DNA of 64,000 nucleotides, taken from NCBI RefSeq assembly GCF_014805685.1, contig NC_060892.1, positions 5,878,490 to 5,942,489 of the forward strand. The letters run 5' to 3'. The notes under the pieces are model-generated. The model saw only the letters and a list, made by a program, of their open reading frames with translations, did no database searches and had not been told where the DNA came from. Positions 58,008-64,000 of the stretch are shown one piece after another; positions within the stretch are counted from its first letter, which is position 1, and each line of letters opens with the position of its first letter. The stretch comes from Silurus meridionalis. Lineage: Eukaryota > Chordata > Actinopteri > Siluriformes > Siluridae. Made by a program: the position numbers and the translations under genes.

Positions 58008-58358
58008 ATGGCGGTGAGTAGCATGTTTGCGATTATTTATTACTTTTTACAGCCATGTTTTGTTCACGTTGCATTTACATATTTAAAAACACTTCAGATA
58101 TCACTTAATACTGCAATTAAATACATGGAATCTCAAATTTGACATCTGATATAATGCTTATTGCCATTTTTAAGCGTTTAAGGGAATGTGTGTTAGCAAG
58201 CTAGCAGTCAGTGTATTGTTTAACAGGAATTAATTAAACGCGACTGTAATATATATTAACAATGTAATATGTTTTTAAGGGGTAATTTTTTTATTGAAAT
58301 ATATTAACATACTACCGTAACATATTATATTAGTGCTTTCAGAGTAGGCATACATACA

Positions 58359-58416
<58 letters not shown>

Positions 58417-60194
58417 TACTTGCTTTCCCAATAACACCTACAGAACATGGACTTGTGCTTCATCTCATTGTCCTGTTGTATGGTGAAGTCGGTTCCAATG
58501 AGCCTCAGTCCGGATGTAATTTGCATGGTGTTGAAGTATTGAATGGTGGCCATGTTGGTTCAGTTTTCCTTTTACCTGGAATAATTCTCCAACCTTCCCT
58601 GCTCCAATACAAGCCCAAAGGCTTCCACCTCTATGTTTGATTGTGAGGCAGTCTGATAAGATCTTTTCTCTTGTTCCACATCGTACATAAGTTTTTAGTT
58701 TTAGAGCCTACAAAATGTCCACAGAACTTTGTTCCAGTCATTCATTGTCCAATACTTGTGTGTATATTGCATATAAATGTATTATTTTTTTATCTGGGGT
58801 ATATGGTGCAAAAGCTAGGAGGGCTTTTGAAGGTAACAAGTGGTTAGTATATAGTTTATTTTTGGCTCCGATTACTTGCTTTCAAATGGTTTAAAGTAGT
58901 TGTTTTGGAACCGACTTCAACATCACCACCGACAGCCAGAATTAAAACACTCAGAAGGACTGAAGGAGCAAGAAGCAATGCTGTGGCTGATTTCTCTCCA
59001 TTTCACACTGATTATTTGTGCAGTGCAGCAGCCACACTAGGACTACATTACATTGTATATTTCATTGTATGTTAGTGTGTTTTATATGAGAAAAGTGGAA
59101 TTGAGGAAGTTGTATTGTATCGATACAACCCTATAGTAAGACATTGTTTTATTTGAACACACTCTGGTGCTGTTACAGGATAAAGAGAAGAAGAAGAAGG
59201 AGAGTATTTTTGACTTGTCAAAGTACATCGACAAGACCATCAGAGTAAAATTCCAAGGTGGACGTGAAGGTGCGAAGCTGGTGTTAGCTGTTACATCTAC
59301 ATCTTTTCTTTTCTTTTCAATAACCAGTCAATTTTATATTAATTTGTCTTATAACTATAATATAACTATAATAACTTTTTTATTATTATTTAAATCCTCT
59401 TTTGCTGTGCAGTGAGTGGCGTCCTAAAAGGGTTTGACCCTTTGCTGAACCTGGTGTTGGACGGTACAATTGAGTACATGCGTGGTAAGTAGTTGAAATC
59501 TTCTATTAGCTTAAAGAAATGGTTTGGTAAAAGCGTATTTGACTCCCTCACAATAAACAAAGACAGAAATACACCTGAAATCTCCAGCCATTTGTGGTTC
59601 TTCTTTAAACAGTTACCAGAAATTTAGAGGCACTCAATTGTACAAGATGTCTTTGGATGCATGAGCTTTAAAATTTCCCTTCACTTGACTTAGGAGATCC
59701 AAACCTGTTTGTAGACACCTGACTATAATATTAGTGCGTTTTTATGAACATCCTATGCTATATTTAGTCCCTGTTTGCCCCTCCGCTCTTCTGCGAAGAT
59801 GTTCCACTAGATTTTGTAGTGTGTTAGTGAAGTCAGGTAATGTTGTAGGTGATGTGAGGAGGCTTGCGTTCCAGCTCATCCCAGAGGTGTTCAATAGGGT
59901 TGAGGGTCAGAGCGCCATAGCAGGAGAACACCATATCTTCATGGATGTTCAGGTGAAGAAAAAATTCAATGCTTCTCCATTCAAAGGCTATTCTTACTTG
60001 CTTCTATAGACAATTGTATAGACTTCTATACAATTGTCTCAGATTTTGAGGAAGATCCAAAAATGGCTGGAAATTTGGGTGTCCCAATACTTTTGGCCAT
60101 ATGCTTTGTATCAATTTTTGCCTTTTTTGTAAAAAATAAAATAAAAAATAGATGTTTCTATGGCATAAATAAATAAATAAATAAAACAAAACGA

Positions 60195-60249
<55 letters not shown>

Positions 60250-60413
60250 TTTTTTAATGACCCTCTGCAGACCCGGATGATCAGTATAAACTGACTGAGG
60301 ACACCAGGCAGCTCGGCCTCGTCGTGTGTCGAGGGACTGCTGTCGTCCTCATCTGTCCTCACGACGGCATGGAGGCCATTCCCAACCCCTTCATCCAACA
60401 GCAGGATGGCTAA
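58008..60413 (+). CDS. lsm7: U6 snRNA-associated Sm-like protein LSm7
   Basis: LSm7 is a subunit of two heptameric rings: LSm2-8, which binds the U6 snRNA 3' end in the nucleus, and LSm1-7, which promotes decapping of deadenylated mRNA in the cytoplasm. Coding exons are 58008-58013 (only Met-Ala), 59179-59269, 59413-59484 and 60271-60413 (TAA). They join in phase to 103 residues, the same length as human. DKEKKKKESIFDLSKYIDKT opens exon 2. The Sm1 motif spans IRVKFQGGREVSGVLKGFDP to LVLDGTIEYM. The Sm2 motif is LGLVVCRGTAVVLI. The C-terminus is IPNPFIQQQDG. The start is fixed by the two-codon first exon, which ends in GTGAGT. A (TG)n-T10 tract abuts the last acceptor. It lies head to head with sass6, 1.4 kb apart. 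Confidence 0.97.
58360..58414 (+). repeat. (TA)n microsatellite
   Basis: About 27 TA units in lsm7 intron 1. Confidence 0.97.
58450..58745 (-). mobile_element. Tc1-like transposase fragment
   Basis: Homologous to 33290-33565 and 22440-22890, sharing TGTTGTATGGTGAAGTCGGT and GTGTTGAAGTATTGAATGGT. Intron 1 of lsm7. Confidence 0.65.
59540..60106 (+). mobile_element. Tc1-type MITE
   Basis: It holds AAAATTTCCCTTCACTTGAC, CCCAGAGGTGTTCAATAGGG and the terminus GGTGTCCCAATACTTTTGGC, as in 44100-44430. The left end is degraded. Intron 3 of lsm7. Confidence 0.6.
60197..60255 (+). repeat. lsm7: (TG)n-T10 tract at the lsm7 exon 4 acceptor
   Basis: About 24-25 TG units are followed by ten T residues, ending 15 nt before the exon 4 acceptor AG at 60269-60270. 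Confidence 0.97.
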
Positions 60414-60421
60414 CACACTCT

Positions 60422-60448
60422 CACACACACACACACACACACACACAC
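60422..60448 (+). repeat. lsm7: (CA)n in the lsm7 3' UTR
   Basis: About 13 CA units begin 9 nt after the TAA stop. They are complementary to the intronic (TG)n on the other side of exon 4. Confidence 0.97.
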
Positions 60449-60752
60449 GCAGGGATTGTGTGTGTTTTTCTACAAGATCTTTAGTTTTTGTTGCATCCAT
60501 ATTTGTGGATGTCTCATTTGTTCAGGTGTAACATAGTGTTTTTTTTCCTGGTTGTAAGGTCACTTAGGAGATCTTTTAGTTTGTTTTCTAAATATGGATT
60601 TGAATTTAACTGTATCAAGTCTCAAGATCACATGATGAGTGCACTTAGTGCTAGCTTTATTTTTACTAATTATTTTAAATAATTAAATTGGATGTTGATA
60701 AAATGTCTGAAGTTAATCCTTTCCCTGTTTGTTCCACTTTTTTGTCAGATGA

Positions 60753-60758
60753 AATAAA
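60753..60758 (+). terminator. lsm7: Polyadenylation signal of lsm7
   Basis: AATAAA lies 340 bp after the stop, followed by a T-rich stretch. It is the first canonical hexamer. Confidence 0.65.
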
Positions 60759-60961
60759 ACCTTAGTGTTTCTCTTTTTTTTTCTCTAAAATATATATATA
60801 TACATATATATAATATTATGGGTTTGACTCATGGCACCTTTACGTTCTTTCATATGTGTGCAGAATCACAAAGCGCTTTATTGCTTATGTTTTCACTTAC
60901 AAGGAATTTGTTTTGGTTACAGAAGCTTCCAGTTGCTCATTTGTAATCACAATTAAATATT

Positions 60962-60965
<4 letters not shown>

Positions 60966-61029
<64 letters not shown>
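60966..61029 (+). repeat. (TA)n microsatellite
   Basis: About 32 TA units downstream of lsm7. Confidence 0.97.
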
Positions 61030-61032
<3 letters not shown>

Positions 61033-61189
61033 GTATTGCACAATTTATTTTTATAAAAATAAATAAAAAGTATTAGTGCAAAAAAAAATTAAATAAAAAT
61101 CATTTTGATCGTTATAAGTAGTATTGTACATATTTTTATTATACAATGGGGAGAGTATTTAAATATTCATAAAGTAGACTGGCTGTCCT

Positions 61190-61350
61190 GTGGTTTGGTG
61201 CTATACAAAAAAAAAGTATATGATTTGGATATGAGGGACCCAGTGTGATTTTCTGAGCCCCTTCAGGAGTTCTTCAGGAGTGGGCAGAGGAACACCAATA
61301 ATCCTTTCAGCTGTCAGAACCATCCTCTGTAGTCTTCTGATAATCCTAGT
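61190..61350 (-). mobile_element. LINE fragment (same family as 3010-4020)
   Basis: On the minus strand it contains GACTACAGAGGATGGTTCTG and AAAGGATTATTGGTGTTCCT, matching the block at 3935-3980 of the plus-strand copy. Confidence 0.6.
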
Positions 61351-61679
61351 TCAATAAGAGAGCACTGCATGATTAAAAAAATGGACCACAGTTTATTTAT
61401 AAACATATCCTGTGTGAATGGTAATCTTTTAAAAGCTTTAAAAGGCATTAAATGAACTGAGGTATTAATAAAGTAAACTATTTGAGCACTTGTTTAAATA
61501 TACTCCACCCCTGCATGTGTGTACTCATGTTTTGTTTTAAGTCCTTTGTGAGGACCAGAAAGGATTACGCATCCTAAGGCAAATGTGGTGTTAAATGTCC
61601 TTACAAAGTCCTTGTAACTATATAAGTACATTATTTGTATGTATAGGATGAATTGATGTCTGTTTAAGCTACATGCTTA

Positions 61680-62240
61680 GGGACGTGGTAGCTCAGTGGT
61701 GGTTTTGGGGTCAAAAGGTCAAGTCAAGTCAAGAGGCTTTTTTATTGTCATTTTTATTGTCATGAATTAAATTCCCGCACTTTCAAGTAGTCACTGCTGG
61801 GCTCATGAGCAAGTCCCTTAACCCGCAACTCTTAACTGCTCAGTTATTTAGACATTGGGATAATTGTAAGTCACTCTGAATAAGTGCATCTGCCAAATGC
61901 TGTAAATATAAATGCAAATACATTCATACCCGCTCCAAGTTTTCTTCTAAAGTGCATCAGCTCAGAAATAGATGTCCAGAGCAAGACCAGTTAAGGTATG
62001 GACAAATGGTTGTAGCCACCTGACAATAAGACTGGTATGTGATTTCTCATTTTAGATCTAGTCCCTATTTGCTGTTACAAAATGTTTCACTCTTCTATCA
62101 AGATGTTCCATTAGTTTAAAACACTCAACCTTCTGACCCAAAATTCCAATCCCACAACTTAACCGCTGAGCTACCATGTCCTCAGCTCTAAGTTCTATCA
62201 ACTAAATTGTCTGCCAAATTCATAATTGTAATGTAAATGC
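61680..62240. mobile_element. tRNA-derived SINE copies
   Basis: A plus-strand copy at 61680-61920 has the tRNA-like head GGGACGTGGTAGCTCAGTGG, is interrupted near 61720-61770 by a LINE tail (GTCAAGAGGCTTTTTTATTG), and ends AAATGCTGTAAATATAAATG. A partial copy at 62130-62240 contains TTAACCGCTGAGCTACCATG. Confidence 0.6.
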
Positions 62241-62309
62241 TATTCATATTATTGTACAATCAGGTGTGTTTACCAAAGACCCCAACAAACAGTAGATGCT
62301 CAAGTTCCT

Positions 62310-62530
62310 GAGTTCGGTTCATTCCAATTTTACTTGTATAGCGCTTTTAAGATAGACACTATCTATTGTCCCAAAACAGCTTTTCAGAAATAAATAGATG
62401 AATCATTTCAATTTGTAAATCAGCCGATGGTGATGACCTAAGACCTTATAAGTAAGAAACCCTGAGAGGAACCCGATTCATCAATAGAACCCATCCTCAC
62501 CTGGGACACACCGAATATTAATTCATTATA
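62310..62530 (-). mobile_element. Dispersed teleost repeat
   Basis: Reverse copy of the repeat at 55850-56050 (GTCCCAAAACAGCTTTTCAG, CCCATCCTCACCTGGGACAC). Confidence 0.55.
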
Positions 62531-62984
62531 GTGTAGTTTCATCATTTTTGAGGTTATAAACTGTATAGATTCAGAGTTTAATTGATTTGAGTTGAAAATA
62601 GTTTACATTAGAAATCGGAATATGGACATTTGGAGCAATAATCAGATAATTCAGGTTTCCAGGTTTAAGCATATCTTAGATTATTAGTTTGGGTGGAGTT
62701 CTACATGTTCTACCTGTGACCTGTGGGTTTTTCTGGGTTTTTCTATCACCTCTCAAAAAAAAAGTGAGATAGAGGTAGTTACACCTCAGTCATCAAAAAT
62801 TCATGAAAAAAAAAATCAGCTTTCATTCACATTCAGGGTTCAACATCGCATAAATAAACTACAGTCGTCAATATATTAATGGTCCTCACAATGATAGCAC
62901 TAAACCATTAGGTGTTTTAAAAGCTGTTAGATGCTCCTGTGGCTTCATCTGAGCTGAATAGGTGTCTGTTGGAGGTCAGGCTGC

Positions 62985-63121
62985 TGGGAGGAGGTGGATA
63001 TCTGATCTGATATCTTACACACCCAGGAGAGGGGCTGGACTTCAGGGACAGGTTTTTAGAGTTTCACCACTTCTTTTTTTTACAAGAAGGTGTCGACTTC
63101 ACTCTCGAGCTTCAGCCAATG
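62985..63121 (+). CDS. Weak candidate first exon of a downstream gene
   Basis: A GC-richer patch ends CTTCAGCCAATG followed immediately by the strong donor GTGAGTAATATC at 63122. The final ATG (63119-63121) would be the only coding codon of the exon. No downstream coding exon was recognised before the window ends, so this is speculative. Confidence 0.2.
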
Positions 63122-64000
63122 GTGAGTAATATCTATTTCTCTGAAGATCTCAAAACATTTGTAATAAAATAAATAAAAATAAATGACATGTTTTTACTCT
63201 TGAGAAGGTGTTCGATCGTGTGTAAGAGTTCTGCCATGTTTAATCTTTTTTTTTGTTTTATTGTTAGAAACATTTCTCCATTCACCCCAATGGGCTGCAA
63301 ATTAAATCATTTTGAACATTAATTTCAAATTGATTGTGTTTCTTTTTCTAGGATTTTGTTGCACTTCACTGAACTTGAACTAATTCATGGAAATAAAAAC
63401 TGGTTGAAATCTAATAAAATTGCTTAGTTTAATAACAAAATAATCCAAATATAACATTTAATCTTATATTTGCTTAATTATAATCTACTCATAGAATATA
63501 CAATCTGCATTGGACTCTGTTCAGGTGTTTTCTAATGTTACAATGCCATTTTTGCAGTGTATACATTTTGCCAAATTGTCACGCGGTTTTGATGACACTG
63601 ATATCCTGTATCCCCTCAGGACAAGAGACACTAAGGAAAACAATTCCCATATCAACAAACTGAATTATACACACACTTCTATTTATAAATATAATAAAAT
63701 GTCCTTATTTGGTTTTTATCTCTGCTTTAATTAATATGTTTTAGGGAGAATAAATGAATACAAAACAACCTATTTCAAATATTGTAACAAAACAATGTGG
63801 CATTTTGTGTCTTTACTGATGATACATATGAACACACTATTATTGGTGCAGAGACTGAATACCAAAACCTCTTGTTACAGTTTGTACACCAAAAAAACAA
63901 CAACAGGTCAATTGGTTTATAATCTGAACAAAATGAATTTCTATGAAAGTATTAGACATAGACTTAGATATACTTTATTCATCCTGTGAGGGAAATGATT
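63122..64000. other. No gene seen
   Basis: AT-rich DNA with no recognised exon. The last about 55 bp (GACTTAGATATACTTTATTC, then ATCCTGTGAGGGAAATGA) resemble the reversed 3' end of a fish LINE. Confidence 0.5.

Overview
This is a vertebrate nuclear window. Compact genes with GT-AG introns sit in AT-rich DNA packed with Tc1/mariner, hAT, pogo, RTE and L2-type fragments, tRNA-derived SINEs and long (CA)n, (TA)n and (GATA)n microsatellites. The repeat mix and the protein sequences point to a teleost fish. A catfish-like or otariophysan lineage is possible, but that is only an impression from repeat sequences remembered without a search. Nothing bacterial, phage-like or CRISPR-like is present.

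Layout. At 1-9200 there is mostly transposon debris: one orphan 3'-terminal coding exon (700-855), a LINE reverse transcriptase fragment, and a broken Gypsy-type LTR element on the minus strand. At 9433-15546 (+) lies an interferon-induced protein 44-like GTPase gene with a perfect ISRE motif 194 bp upstream of its start codon. A tRNA-Gly(TCC) gene is at 16800-16871 (-). The major-facilitator gene mfsd14a (hiat1) covers 17218-36521 (+), with 12 coding exons; its 10.5-kb first intron holds a 2.5-kb, 21-bp minisatellite, a tRNA-Glu-like/RTE composite and several hAT MITEs. The centriole cartwheel gene sass6 covers 39553-56601 (-), with all 17 coding exons read here and 644 residues; its 3' end converges on mfsd14a. 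The U6 snRNA-associated gene lsm7 covers 58008-60413 (+), 4 coding exons and 103 residues, head to head with sass6. From 60414 to the end are the lsm7 3' UTR, repeats and one weak candidate first exon at about 63121.

Function. The genes do not form a pathway: one antiviral/interferon-response GTPase-like protein, one orphan solute carrier, one centriole assembly protein and one mRNA-decay/spliceosomal Sm-like protein. The mfsd14a-sass6 convergent pair matches human chromosome 1p21, but lsm7 lies where human has TRMT13.

No undescribed system was found. The items most worth a second look are: the higher-order 21-bp minisatellite with a 563-codon open frame; an apparent 1-bp deletion in the last mfsd14a exon that a 2-bp shift of the splice acceptor would restore; a GC-AG intron in sass6; a sass6 last intron that is almost entirely a Tc1 element; a CFTR-like (TG)n-T10 tract at the last lsm7 acceptor facing a (CA)n in the 3' UTR; and a nested hAT insertion whose empty site is preserved elsewhere in the window.
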